A stretch of DNA of 64,000 bases, from the NCBI RefSeq assembly GCF_024713945.1, contig NC_134677.1:6203001-6267000 (forward strand), given 5' to 3'. How positions within the stretch are numbered: the stretch's first letter is position 1; every line of letters begins with the position of its first letter. Position numbers and translations under genes: made by a program. The notes under the pieces were generated by a model. The model ran no database searches and was not told the origin of the DNA. It saw only the letters and a list, made by a program, of their open reading frames with translations. This DNA comes from Dermatophagoides farinae (lineage: Eukaryota; Arthropoda; Arachnida; Sarcoptiformes; Pyroglyphidae). Positions 49,893 to 64,000 of this stretch are shown here, piece after piece.

Positions 49893-50435
49893 TTAATCTT
49901 CACTATTTGGTAAAGCATCTTCCATTTTTTTCAAAAATTTCACTCGTAATTCAGTGACTGGATCACCGCGTAGAGAATCTTGTAGAAAATACACCTGTGC
50001 TTCAATTTGAATCATTTCCAATGCACCACGTATAACACCGCAAAGCATATTACAGTATCTTAGATTGCCCAGATGATCAGGAAGTTCAACATATTCGGTC
50101 AACGGATTATTATCGATGATGATCGAAAATTCATCATTCGCTGTCGACCAATTTGTTATGGTGGGAGCGAATCCCAAATAGATACGGAATGCAGTTTGAA
50201 TTTTATCCGCTACGTCTTTGAAATCATGACATTTGGCCATTTGAGTTTTGGCAAGGAAATCCTCAATTAAACGTAAGCCAATGTTGTAGCCCATTTTATC
50301 CAATTGTTTGTTAATTTCCTCAGCATTTTCACATTCTTTGACTAATTGAGCAATGGTAGCACCGTATGTTAGCACAAACAAATCTGAATTTACTTTTTTC
50401 GTTTCAATAGTATTTTTGTTAATTTGCCGAGACAT
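49893..50435 (-). CDS. TRAPPC3: TRAPP complex subunit 3 (BET3)
   Basis: A single exon of 180 residues, the same length as the human protein. TRAPPC3/Bet3 is a core TRAPP subunit that helps activate Rab1/Ypt1 and tethers vesicles between ER and Golgi. Family-typical stretches are visible through the whole length: LFVLTYGATIAQLV, INKQLDKMGYNIGLRLIEDF, KCHDFKDVA, IQTAFRIYLGFAPTITNWS, NNPLTEYVELPDHL and GVIRGALEMIQIEA. Cys69 (in AKCHDF) corresponds to the acylated cysteine of mammalian BET3. The start is set at MSRQ, as in vertebrates; the open frame extends seven codons further upstream without conservation. The gene is divergent from the MOSMO-like gene and convergent with TAB1. Confidence 0.97.
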   Translation of the reverse strand: MSRQINKNTIETKKVNSDLFVLTYGATIAQLVKECENAEEINKQLDKMGYNIGLRLIEDFLAKTQMAKCHDFKDVADKIQTAFRIYLGFAPTITNWSTANDEFSIIIDNNPLTEYVELPDHLGNLRYCNMLCGVIRGALEMIQIEAQVYFLQDSLRGDPVTELRVKFLKKMEDALPNSED

Positions 50436-50626
50436 TTTTTCAAATTTAAATTTCAATTTTGAAACAATTTTATTTTTCCAAATCGGTCGGTGTTTTTCTC
50501 ACAATCACATTTAGTCATTTATTCACTGTTTTCGTAAACTTACTTTTGGTCATGAATTCTGATTTTTCGGGAATATTGCTTGTTTCAAAACGAATTTATT
50601 TCTCTAATGATGATGTCCAGAAAAAA
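50436..50626. promoter_or_regulatory. presumed bidirectional promoter between TRAPPC3 and MOSMO-like gene
   Basis: Two genes start head to head with at most 191 bp between start codons, or 116 bp if MOSMO starts at the upstream ATG (50552). Both 5' UTRs and both core promoters must fit here. I see no clear TATA box. Shared regulation is inference. Confidence 0.5.
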
Positions 50627-51287
50627 ATGGATATTCAAAATTTCGATAATCATACCAGTATTTCGATAATTTTTTTCACCATAGTTGATTTTATCGTTTT
50701 ATTTGCATTGTTTTTACCGGAATGGATCGTATCGCATGTTGGTGGCGATGTCCAAATCGGTCTATGGAAGATTTGCATTTTGAATCAAAAGAGAATACCC
50801 AAATGTTTTTCATTTTCACAACCATTACCTTGGAAATTGGCTATCATTTTCATCATTATCGGTTGTTTTTTCAATACATTAGCTATAATAGTATTTATCA
50901 AATCATTCAAGAATCCATTGTTTCGACGTCATGGAAGATGGCTTGGACTGTTCACTTTGTTCTTTTTTAGTTTAGCGTCATTGTTTATACCGATTGGATT
51001 TTCTGTCGAGCAAATCAAAGGTGAACTATTCCAATTACCGAGTTCATTTTATGTAAGTATGATTGCATGTGTTTTTCTAGAAAAACCCTAATGTTGATTT
51101 TTACTAATCTCTTTTTCTGCACAACTTAGGCCGGACAAGCATATATATTGTTCAACATGTCCATTTGGATAACGTATGCTAATAAAATTTTAATTCTATG
51201 CTTGCAATAAAACTAAAACATTATTTAATTCTGTTTAGAGCCATATCTGAAGTTTTCGCTGCACGGCTATGTTTTTTTAACTTTTGA
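50627..51287 (+). CDS. mosmo: MOSMO-like (attenuator of Hedgehog) four-pass membrane protein
   Basis: Exons 50627-51052, 51130-51173 and 51239-51287, all GT-AG and in frame, give 172 residues (human MOSMO 167). In vertebrates MOSMO works with MEGF8 and MGRN1 to remove Smoothened from the surface and so dampens Hedgehog signalling. Similarity is clear in the second half: GRWLGLFTLFFFSLASLFIP, IGFSVEQIKGELFQLPSSF, AGQAYILFNMSIWIT and EVFAARLCFF align with the family ending IFPIGF, PYKLP, SYVLF and FAGKVCL. In the first half FLPEWI matches the PDWI after TM1. Four hydrophobic segments are visible. Start: MDIQNF (50627) fits the family length; an in-frame ATG at 50552 would add 25 residues. The last two introns are tiny (77 and 65 bp). 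Confidence 0.85.
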
Positions 51288-51460
51288 CCTTCTCGTTATC
51301 AACCACGCGAATAATGTGTTGCGTTACCTGAGTGCATGATAAGCTCGATCGATAAAAATTAATCATTTGATTATCAATGTGATTACAGGTAGCCCTAGCT
51401 GTGTGTGTGTGTGTGTGTGTGTATGTGGAAAAACACAGTGGTCCTAGCGAGATTCTCGAG

Positions 51461-51466
51461 TATAAA
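51461..51466 (+). promoter_or_regulatory. TATA box of the secreted-protein gene
   Basis: TATAAA in the context CTCGAGTATAAATTTT lies 130 bp before the start codon at 51596. That would give a 5' UTR of roughly 100 bases. A GT tract at 51400-51422 is just upstream. Confidence 0.5.
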
Positions 51467-51595
51467 TTTTGGTCCAGAAACCGTTTTGAAATCATTCGAA
51501 TCATAGCATTCTATTTGACAACAACAGTCAATTTAAAACTTCAAGAACAATTTTGGTTATTAAACCTATTACCAATTATTCTCTTCAAAACAATC

Positions 51596-52079
51596 ATGTC
51601 CCGAATTCAATCCATTTCATTCCTTTTGGTTTGCTCGATTATCGGTAATGTTGTGACGGCACCGATTACCGATCCGAACAATAATAAACAAGCTATACTC
51701 AACTATGGCCGAATTTTGAACAGAGATATTAGCCGAAAATTGGTGAACAATATCTATACATTCAATGGTCAAGTTCGCCAATATGCTGGTAATATTCGTA
51801 GCGATTCCGGTAAGTAATTGGATAATACGTTTTTGAATATAGCTAATTTAAATTTTCCATCTCTTAGCTTTATACGAATTGGTTGTACCGATGCAATTTA
51901 CTTCAAACCTCGGTAATATGGTTGCTCCATATGTCGTCCGTCGTTTTATTTCAAAACCATTTGAAGTTGCTGTAGAAAATGTTGCTAAATGGGTGGATCA
52001 TATCAGTTCATCATCAAAATTGGTTTCCGACTACATTGCCACTGCAATGGGTAATGTTCCAAAAAATCGACGGCCATAA
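51596..52079 (+). CDS. small secreted protein, cysteine-free, unknown family
   Basis: Two exons, 51596-51809 and 51868-52079, join across a 58-bp intron to give 141 residues. Residues 1-21 form a clear signal peptide: Arg at position 3, a hydrophobic core (ISFLLVCSIIGNVV) and a likely cleavage after VTA. The mature part, about 120 residues, has no cysteine. It carries several amphipathic helix-like segments (NNIYTFNGQVRQYAGNI, FEVAVENVAKWVDHI) and ends in a basic NRRP tail. I recognise no family or catalytic motif. The clean splice, signal peptide and TATA box make it a real gene. It could be a lineage-restricted extracellular or gut/salivary protein, but nothing in the sequence fixes its role. 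Confidence 0.8.
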
Positions 52080-53083
52080 AGAATCTATGAATTTGTCAGA
52101 AATTGCTGAATTTTGTATTTTTTTTCATTTGAATTATAAGTACGATTTTTAATCATATCTAATTTTTTCTATTTGTATGTATGTAAATTAAATTTCATAT
52201 ATTCAACTTTAACCCTCTCATTTCAATTTTCATTAATATTGTGGTATACGTGATAACCATCATCATTATCCTATTTTGTGTACACTGCTAAAGCAATGAT
52301 AAAAATGCCTTGCGAGAATTTTCAAATCCTCGTGGCCAAAACTTGTATGTTTACGCATGTCATGTGACATAGTTACACGATCGTTATCGATAACAACAAC
52401 AAAAAAACGCGTTCTTGATTACGAACAAATGTGATACGTGATCATTATGTACATCCAAGATCAATAAATTTGTTCTTATTATTATTGATTGTTTTGTTGT
52501 TGTTGACATTGTCTATGATGATAACAACTAACGGTAAAATAACAACCGAAAATATTATAGATAATTTTTGTTACAAATTAAAGATTTGAAATAGTTGATT
52601 ATTATCCTTTTCCTTGTACATATCAGGGGTGAAAAATCTAGTCTCGATATAATGTTTCGAATTATTTTTCGGCATCATAAAAAACAAGATAACAACGTTA
52701 TTTTTAATTTGTCGCAAGAATCTATTCGAAAGCGAAAAACATTAAAATTGAATTTTTTCCTTTATTTTCCTATATATGATGATGATGATTATAATAATGT
52801 CCTTGATGTTTATTGTATTGGATTTAGACAGCAGAAAAAAATAAAAATAAACATACAACCAATATGATTCCAATGGCCGAAAATTCAATATGTGTGTGTG
52901 TGTGTGTGTGTGAATGTTTATAAACACTTGAAAACATCCTTATTTACGTTTTACGTATCACGTAGTCCATTTTGTTTCCAATATATCGTGGACTATCAAG
53001 TGTTGTGCGCAAGTTTTTGTTTTGTTTTGGCATGTATAATATGAATCCATAAAGGAATGAATGTGGATTGTTGACAAGTTTCG

Positions 53084-53085
<2 letters not shown>

Positions 53086-53126
<41 letters not shown>

Positions 53127-53127
53127 A
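53086..53127. repeat. GA dinucleotide tract in a promoter
   Basis: About 20 GA units with one C interruption, ending nine bases before a TATATAAA box and 170 bp before the start codon at 53300. In arthropods GAGA elements can bind GAGA-factor-like proteins, but a plain microsatellite is the simpler reading. Confidence 0.9.
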
Positions 53128-53135
53128 GAAAAAAC

Positions 53136-53143
53136 TATATAAA
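53136..53143 (+). promoter_or_regulatory. TATA box of the 80-residue protein gene
   Basis: TATATAAAG sits 157 bp upstream of the ATG at 53300, directly after the GA tract. Spacing and context fit a core promoter. Confidence 0.5.
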
Positions 53144-53299
53144 GCTAAGACCCGTCGAAAATTAAATCGTCATATCGTTTGAAATGCAATTTTCAAGCTG
53201 GTTAAACAAAACTCAACAACAGCTCGATTTTACCGAAATTTTTTTCCATTTTGCCTGATTTGATTTTGATTATACATTATTTTACTGAATTTTGAAATC

Positions 53300-53542
53300 A
53301 TGGGTCATATTGTAATTCCACGTAATGTTATCGCTCGATGTTCACGATCTAATCTCTGGGTTCAATTGAAAAAGAATCCCAAATACTGGGTAATGGTTAC
53401 GGCTTCGTTAATCGCTGCACCATCATGTGCCATTTCAACCGGAATTCAAAAACTTTACAGCTATCCATTTATATTTGAACGTGACTATCAACGTTTGTTG
53501 AAAGATGATGCTAAATATGAAAAATACTTGGGAACTTGGTAA
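53300..53542 (+). CDS. small single-pass membrane protein, possibly mitochondrial
   Basis: A single exon of 80 residues with ATG in an A-rich context and poly(A) signals 200 bp downstream (AATAAA near 53754). The N-terminus is basic without acidic residues (IPRNVIARCSRSNLWVQLKK). One hydrophobic segment at about 30-47 (WVMVTASLIAAPSCAIS) is followed by a charged tail (FERDYQRLLKDDAKYEKYLG). This size and layout are typical of accessory subunits of respiratory complexes, for example NDUFA3-type proteins, but I cannot match it to a specific family. TATA and GA-tract promoter elements upstream support it being expressed. Confidence 0.7.
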   Translation: MGHIVIPRNVIARCSRSNLWVQLKKNPKYWVMVTASLIAAPSCAISTGIQKLYSYPFIFERDYQRLLKDDAKYEKYLGTW

Positions 53543-54054
53543 TTGTTAATCATTCCTTGTGGCTGCTCAAGATCTCCCTGTGCTCAATATCGTCTCACAT
53601 TGGCTTCGAATTATTAAGATGTGTGGACGTTTGATTCGTATTCTGGATTTGAATTTTTTTTCTTTTTGATTTAAATGATTGAAATGATTTGATGCGATTT
53701 ACATTTTTCACTTATACTTATACTTATTTTCATAATACTCATATACCGAACAAAATAAACTAATAAAGTTGAATTTATAAATACAATCAATTGATGTTAA
53801 TTTTTTAAATGAATTTAGACAAAAAAAACTTGTCAAACTAAACTAAATTATTTATATTATATGGCGCCATTTAAAATAAAAGTGTAATGTATGAAATTGG
53901 CAAGTCTAAACAACACCCAGTAGTGCCATCTTGTATCGAATCTCTATGAGAATCCGAAACACGTGGTGAGGATTCTATTGGATATGTTGTGCATGTATTT
54001 GGTTATTTATTTTTATGTGTGTTCAAAGTATTTTTATTTGATCCAATAATTATC
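53543..54054. other. short intergenic region before NOP2
   Basis: It contains the 3' UTR of the 80-residue gene (AATAAA at about 53754 and again close by) and the presumed NOP2 promoter. No TATA box and no coding sequence are seen. Confidence 0.6.
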
Positions 54055-59264
<5,210 letters not shown>

Positions 59265-60115
59265 TGAAACCAATTTGAAATTCAATTTTGTCTGATTTTT
59301 TTTGTGAAAATAAATTTTATTTTTTTTCTGAAAAACGTTGATTATTGTTTTTACTATTTGAATTGATTCGTCATTTTTTTTTCGTTGAACTTAACCAATA
59401 TTATTCATTTATTTTGATTTGGGAATATCAAAACTGAATGTTTTTTGGAACTGGCTCATTCCTGGGAATAATTTATTTTTTCCGTTAACCAAAATATAAT
59501 GCAGAAAATCAATCGAATTTCTTCAAGAATCGCAAAGGGATCATCAGCAGTGGAGTCGTCATTTTTTTTGAAATAATTGAAGGAAACAATTTTTTTGGTT
59601 GAGATTCTGATTTGAACCTCTTTGTTTCTCGAACTTTGGTTTGTAAATTAGAATCTTCTTAAAGTTTCAATTTAGACGACCGATGTCAGAAAAAAAGGGA
59701 GATGAAAATAAAAAGAGAATGAAAATCGAATAAATGAATGGAATCGAGAAAGAGAGAGAGAGAGAGAGTTGCTGTGTGTGAATTCGCACAGACAGTAGCA
59801 AATCTTCAGGGAAATCAATGAACGGTTTTGTGTTGGTGATGTTGTGTAGAACAAAGCGAATTTGCGAATAAATTTTTTAAAAGCTGCTTTAACCAACCAA
59901 GAAAATAGAGAATTGTATTAGAATCTTCTGTGGGCCAGATTTGCAATTTATATTTTTTTCTAAATTCTACTTGGTTTGTACACACACACACACATTTTGG
60001 GTGACTATGATAAAGTTCTAGAATTTATTTTTTTTTACCAAAAAAAAAAACAATGAAGAAAATGATTGCAATTGTTCGAATACTAAAAATACATTTACAA
60101 ACAAATACATCCGTG
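59265..60115. other. convergent 3' region between NOP2 and the RING-CH gene
   Basis: No coding sequence. NOP2 has AATAAA at 59309-59314. For the minus-strand gene TTTATT at 60024-60029 reads as AATAAA about 90 bases after its stop. A short GA tract (59751-59769) and a CA tract (59981-59993) are present. Confidence 0.6.
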
Positions 60116-60700
60116 TCATGCGGTATTGATAACGGTGGACGATGATAGTGCTGATGACGATGCACGTTGAACAAGAATTTCTAAATTGGTTTTTTGCCAC
60201 ACCATAAACGATAGGTACAATGTTGCCAAATAGATTGTATATGTGATCACATGGAATGATAGATAAAAACTATTGATTGCTGTTATGAATCTTGCACTTG
60301 TACGATAACCTTTGATAAATGCTAGCTGACTATGGAATTGTGCCCAATGTGAAACGAAAAACATGGTGAAAAAGAATAATGCAAAACGTGAATACAATAT
60401 ACCAGTATCGGATTTATGGAAAAATTTTCCAAATGATCCAGATTTTTTTTGCATATTCAATTTCCTATAGATTACGTTACAAGCTTTACAACGATCATTT
60501 CCGCTTATTTCGATCCATCGTTTTATACAATCAAAATGAACATAACCACCGGTACCTTTACAATCACATGGTGATAGTAGATTTTTGATCGATTCCTCTT
60601 GTCGACAAATGTTACAAATTGGCCTTTCCTTATTATTACTACCACCACTAACGCCTACACTATAATTATTTGATATCGTTTTACATTCATCGTTTGCCAT
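60116..60700 (-). CDS. RING-CH (MARCH-type) membrane E3 ubiquitin ligase
   Basis: A 194-residue protein in one exon. MARCH proteins are membrane-anchored ubiquitin ligases that control the surface level and traffic of other membrane proteins. The zinc ligands are complete and in C4HC3 order: Cys29-Cys32, Cys45-Cys47, His55-Cys58 and Cys71-Cys74, with the family spacing (CNICRQEE, LLSPCDCKGTGGYVHFDCIKRW, CKAC). Two hydrophobic segments follow (about 104-124 and 145-175), so RING and tail should both face the cytosol. Size and layout are like MARCHF2/3. Start: first ATG, MANDE. The frame stays open for nine Gln-rich codons upstream and meets a possible acceptor (TTGTAG), so a spliced upstream exon with a polyQ stretch is conceivable. 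Confidence 0.87.
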   Translation of the reverse strand: MANDECKTISNNYSVGVSGGSNNKERPICNICRQEESIKNLLSPCDCKGTGGYVHFDCIKRWIEISGNDRCKACNVIYRKLNMQKKSGSFGKFFHKSDTGILYSRFALFFFTMFFVSHWAQFHSQLAFIKGYRTSARFITAINSFYLSFHVITYTIYLATLYLSFMVWQKTNLEILVQRASSSALSSSTVINTA

Positions 60701-61375
60701 GTGTTGTTGTTGTTGCTGCTGCTGCACGATTCTACAATTTATAATTTTGCTATGCTGTTCTGGTTAAAATGTTTATTTTGTGGTCGTTTCAGGATCATTG
60801 TTGTGTATTGTTTGTATTTGTTGTTGTTGTTATTGTTGTGTAGCATAATTTTCTTTAATAATAATTTCATTTGATTTCATGTTTCAACAAATAAGTTTGG
60901 GCGTAATGAAAAACCTCAAAATGAAGCTAATCGTTACTTTTTTTTGCCTATTGATTCATGAATCAAGGATTGATATAATCATCATCGTGCATGATCATGA
61001 TTTCAACCTACTACACCATCATTTAGTAACCATTTTATCACAATGAATGATCATATCAGGCAATTATTATTATATTCAGCTAAATATTACCATCAATTTG
61101 GAAATTTTTTCCATTTATTTCCAATTTGTTTGTTTGCTTGGTTCAGGCTAATTTAAAATAATTATTCTTTCATCATCATCATCATTATATATGATTGAAA
61201 TGACAATGTCATTACATTCTACGTAAGGAAATGATAAGATTTTTTTCCAATCATTAGATTCATTGAAAAATTATGTATAATTCTTCAATAATTATTTATC
61301 CACACCCCCCGTAATAATAATAACCAAAATCCTCAGTATACTCATAATTGCTCATGTAATTTTTTTTTGTTTCGG
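60701..61375. other. upstream region of the RING-CH gene
   Basis: Probable 5' UTR or promoter on the minus strand. It contains the CAG/CAA run read on the minus strand at 60701-60724, TTG repeats near 60817-60838 and a CAT run near 61172-61184. No supported coding sequence is present. Confidence 0.5.
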
Positions 61376-61685
61376 TTAAACTTTCACATCTGATCTAGTG
61401 TTGGAAAAAAAACAAATTTCAAACAATCAAAGAAACCATTCATATTGATGGTGGTGATGATGATGATGATGATGATTACTTATAATGATTGTATTTGGGT
61501 TCGATTTTAGATTGCTTTACTAATAATTTTATTGGTTCTGCTTCAAAGTACGTAATGATAATAATAACGAATGAGAAAAAACTTTTAAACAAAACAGAGA
61601 TCTCTCTAATATGTTCACATGACCATTTGTGATTGTAAATTCGAACTAATTTATGTTCATTTTTGGCAGCCATTTTTGTCGACAT
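61376..61685 (-). CDS. possible small single-pass membrane protein, two exons
   Basis: On the minus strand ATG (61685-61683) opens MSTKMAAKNEHKLVRIYNHK, followed by one hydrophobic segment (SFFSFVIIIITYF) and a basic tail (KLLVKQSKIEPKYNHYK). The frame can stop at once (TAA at 61478-61476). Alternatively it can be spliced with exons 61685-61480 and 61394-61376 across an 85-bp intron, ending SDVKV, for 74 residues. The N-terminus is free of repeats and has a good start context, unlike most random frames here. No family is recognised and the splice is by eye. It may instead be chance. Confidence 0.33.
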
Positions 61686-64000
61686 TTACGATCCCTTTTT
61701 TAAATTTATGTTTGGACAAAATTCTCAATAAAATTTTTTTAGTGTATGAGACCATCATCATCATCATCATCATCATATGAGAATCGCCTCGAGTCCATGA
61801 TACATCTTTATCTTGGCGTTTAAAAAAAATCAAATGATCACAATCTTTTAATATCATGATGATCATGAATGTCATTTGGATTTTTATGATTGTAATTTAT
61901 TGAAAATATAAAACAAAACATTACTTGTTGACGGATGATGATGATGATGATGATCAATTCAAGGTGAACAATGATAATGAAACAATAATCAAAATAGAGA
62001 ATCAGTTTAAAAATATTTTCGCATCTTGTAAAATATTAAATGTATAAATCAATCAATGAAACAACAAAATATTAAACCATAACCATTATTATTTCAACAA
62101 CAGATATAATAATAATAATTATATATATTGTTCACATGATATTTGCATAATTTTTATGACAATCTACAACCCACACCGGATAACTATATTTGATTATCAA
62201 AAGAGAAAAAAAAATAAATTTCACATACACATTATTGTAACAAAGTAGTTTCGCCCTTCATTTATTTATGATTACCAAATTTTAACAATCAAAATTTGAA
62301 TCCTATTCACATAGAAAATGAAACATAACCAACTAACAAGCCATATAAAACACAGCCCTATTGTCATGATAATCATCGTTGAATTACCCATGAACAGGTG
62401 TGCGTGTGTGTGTGTGTGTGTGTGTGTAAATTTGTCTTATAGGTTTGTAGTGTGTGTGTGTGTTCAATGAGCATCATCTTCAATGCTAATCATCATCATC
62501 ATCATCATCAAATTGGCTATACTGCCGTCATAATATTATGTTGAAAATTGTGATATTGCAAAAGGAAATTAAATAAAACGAAATCCTATGGTGGTGGTGG
62601 TGGTGGTCGTAAACACATCAAATTAAATATGGTTGATTGCTTTCAGCCAAGCTATATATACAAGACAGATATTTAAATTCATTTTTAAATGTAAAAAGTT
62701 CTTGAATGTATTTATTCATTCCATTCAAATGATGATGATGGTTCCAAGATAGGCGGTAAGATTTTATCAAAATTTTATATCAAAAAAAAAAATTTTTTTT
62801 TTACAATCAGTTTATCTTTGAAACGTTGTCATTCATTTGTTGATATCATCACCATGTTCAAATGGTCAGATGTAATGTGTTGGTGGTTTTTCGAGACCAA
62901 TTCTCTCATTGATAATGACATTGTGTGTATCTTGATGATGTCGGTAGCGACGTTTTTTTTCAAGCTCCTCCTTCCATCATTTTATATTATCACATCCATA
63001 CGAACACAGAAACATCGATGTGTTATGTTAATTTTCTATTGAAAATATATATGATATGAATGAATGATTCCACCACAAAAGTTTATAGCTCTGAAAGACT
63101 GATGATGATGTTGATGAGAAAAGAAAATTAAAGAAGCCAAAGGATTAAGTATTCAGGAATTTTTATTGATCATTCGTTAGGAATTTTCAAATTCCTGAAT
63201 TTTTGCATTTTATTTTAATGTTTGGTGATTTAGTTCATTGCAAAGAAAAAAAAACTTAATGATCTAGAAATTAATTAATTCGTAGTCTGAACTTTGAATT
63301 TTTTCATCATCATCAACCGTTTTACAAAAGAATTTTTTTTTTTTTTTTTTTTGATCGTTTTGTAGTTTAATTATAGATTCAATCGTTCATTTCGTTTCAA
63401 GATGAGGGTTCATTGAGTTTTTTTTCTGTGCATATAATGTGAATACTTTTTCACCATCACTTTTTTTTCTTTTTGGTTCCATCGTCATGGTTCAATCGCA
63501 ATTTGTTTTATAGCTCATTAAACCATTTTTGATCTCAATTTTATTTAAATTATTATTAGTATTATAGAATCTAGAAATTTTTTTTGGATCGAACGAATTC
63601 TGTACATGCCTTCAAATGTGTGTGTGTGTGTGTGTGTACGGGTTCGAACTGAGATTGTTGAATGAATGAATATAAATGACGATGAAGTAAATGGTGATCC
63701 GGTGAAAGTTAATGGGTCATATTATTATCGTCTATAATGCTTATAATATATTTTTCATGACAATATTGATATATCTCAGTAACAGTTTGTGCAAACTATT
63801 TACGGATGTTCATAATGCTATCTTGAATTTTTTTTTCATCATCATCACCATTATTATATTATATCATATTGCTTGAATGTAACAAAAACAAAACAAAAAA
63901 AAACAGAATATTAACAGAACAAATAATGCCACTATAGATAGATATATGATGATGATGTACGACAAAAAAAAACCGGACATTTCGATTTTTTTTAAATATC
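61686..64000. other. repeat-rich terminal region without a supported gene
   Basis: The region holds CAT/ATG runs (for example near 61750-61776 and 61937-61954), GT tracts (62402-62428 and 63617-63638), a GGT run (62590-62607), an A11-T10 junction (62782-62802) and a long poly(T) at about 63331-63352. The one longer frame (from 62818) has no ATG near its start and no similarity that I can name. Confidence 0.6.

Larger units (their letters stand above)
52080..53299. other. intergenic region with GA tract and promoter of the 80-residue gene
   Basis: No supported coding sequence. It contains a GT tract (about 52893-52911), a 42-bp GA tract (53086-53127) and a TATATAAA box (53136-53143). A frame at 52601-52867 is AT-driven, has no ATG near its start and lacks similarity to anything I know. 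Confidence 0.6.

Overview
The window is eukaryotic nuclear DNA: AT-rich, with short (about 55-105 bp) GT-AG introns inside coding regions, a few very long introns, AATAAA poly(A) signals, and dense simple repeats, mainly CAT/ATG trinucleotides, CA/GT, TC/GA and poly(A/T). The gene set and compactness fit an arthropod. The base composition, tiny introns and ATG/CAT satellites are what I would expect of an acariform (house-dust-mite-like) genome, but the species assignment is inference. I see no rRNA, tRNA, CRISPR, viral or recognisable transposon genes.

Layout. (1) 4.2-6.9 kb, plus: a four-exon gene for a four-pass membrane protein with a long disordered tail, preceded by about 4 kb of non-coding DNA. 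(2) 8.5-42.3 kb, minus: one gene, a split-ends (SPEN) orthologue. I rebuilt it from nine coding exons: four RRMs, a 9.7-kb exon encoding a huge low-complexity middle, and a C-terminal SPOC domain, about 4,664 residues. A 3.9-kb and a 15.5-kb intron make up most of its span. (3) 42.3-48.4 kb: probable SPEN 5' UTR and promoter, then repeat-rich intergenic DNA with one doubtful ORF. (4) 48.4-59.3 kb: a compact cluster of TAB1-like pseudophosphatase (plus), TRAPPC3/BET3 (minus), MOSMO-like four-pass protein (plus), a small secreted protein (plus), an 80-residue one-pass protein (plus) and NOP2/NSUN1 rRNA methyltransferase (plus, 5 exons). (5) 60.1-60.7 kb, minus: a RING-CH (MARCH-type) membrane E3 ligase, followed upstream by a possible very small membrane protein gene at 61.4-61.7 kb. 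The last 2.3 kb is repeat-rich with no gene that I can support.

The genes are mostly unrelated housekeeping and signalling functions: transcriptional co-repression (SPEN), TAK1 signalling (TAB1), ER-Golgi tethering (TRAPPC3), Hedgehog attenuation (MOSMO), ribosome biogenesis (NOP2) and membrane-protein ubiquitination (MARCH). The main organisation seen is TAB1 and TRAPPC3 tail to tail within 106 bp with closely spaced poly(A) signals, and TRAPPC3 and MOSMO head to head across a presumed bidirectional promoter. I found no evidence of a new multi-gene system. The most notable points are the SPEN gene structure, an Asn/Thr insertion in SPEN RRM1, an upstream ORF that ends on the SPEN start codon, and several unexplained palindromes and repeats. 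All exon joins were made by eye from GT/AG sites, reading frame and protein-family continuity.
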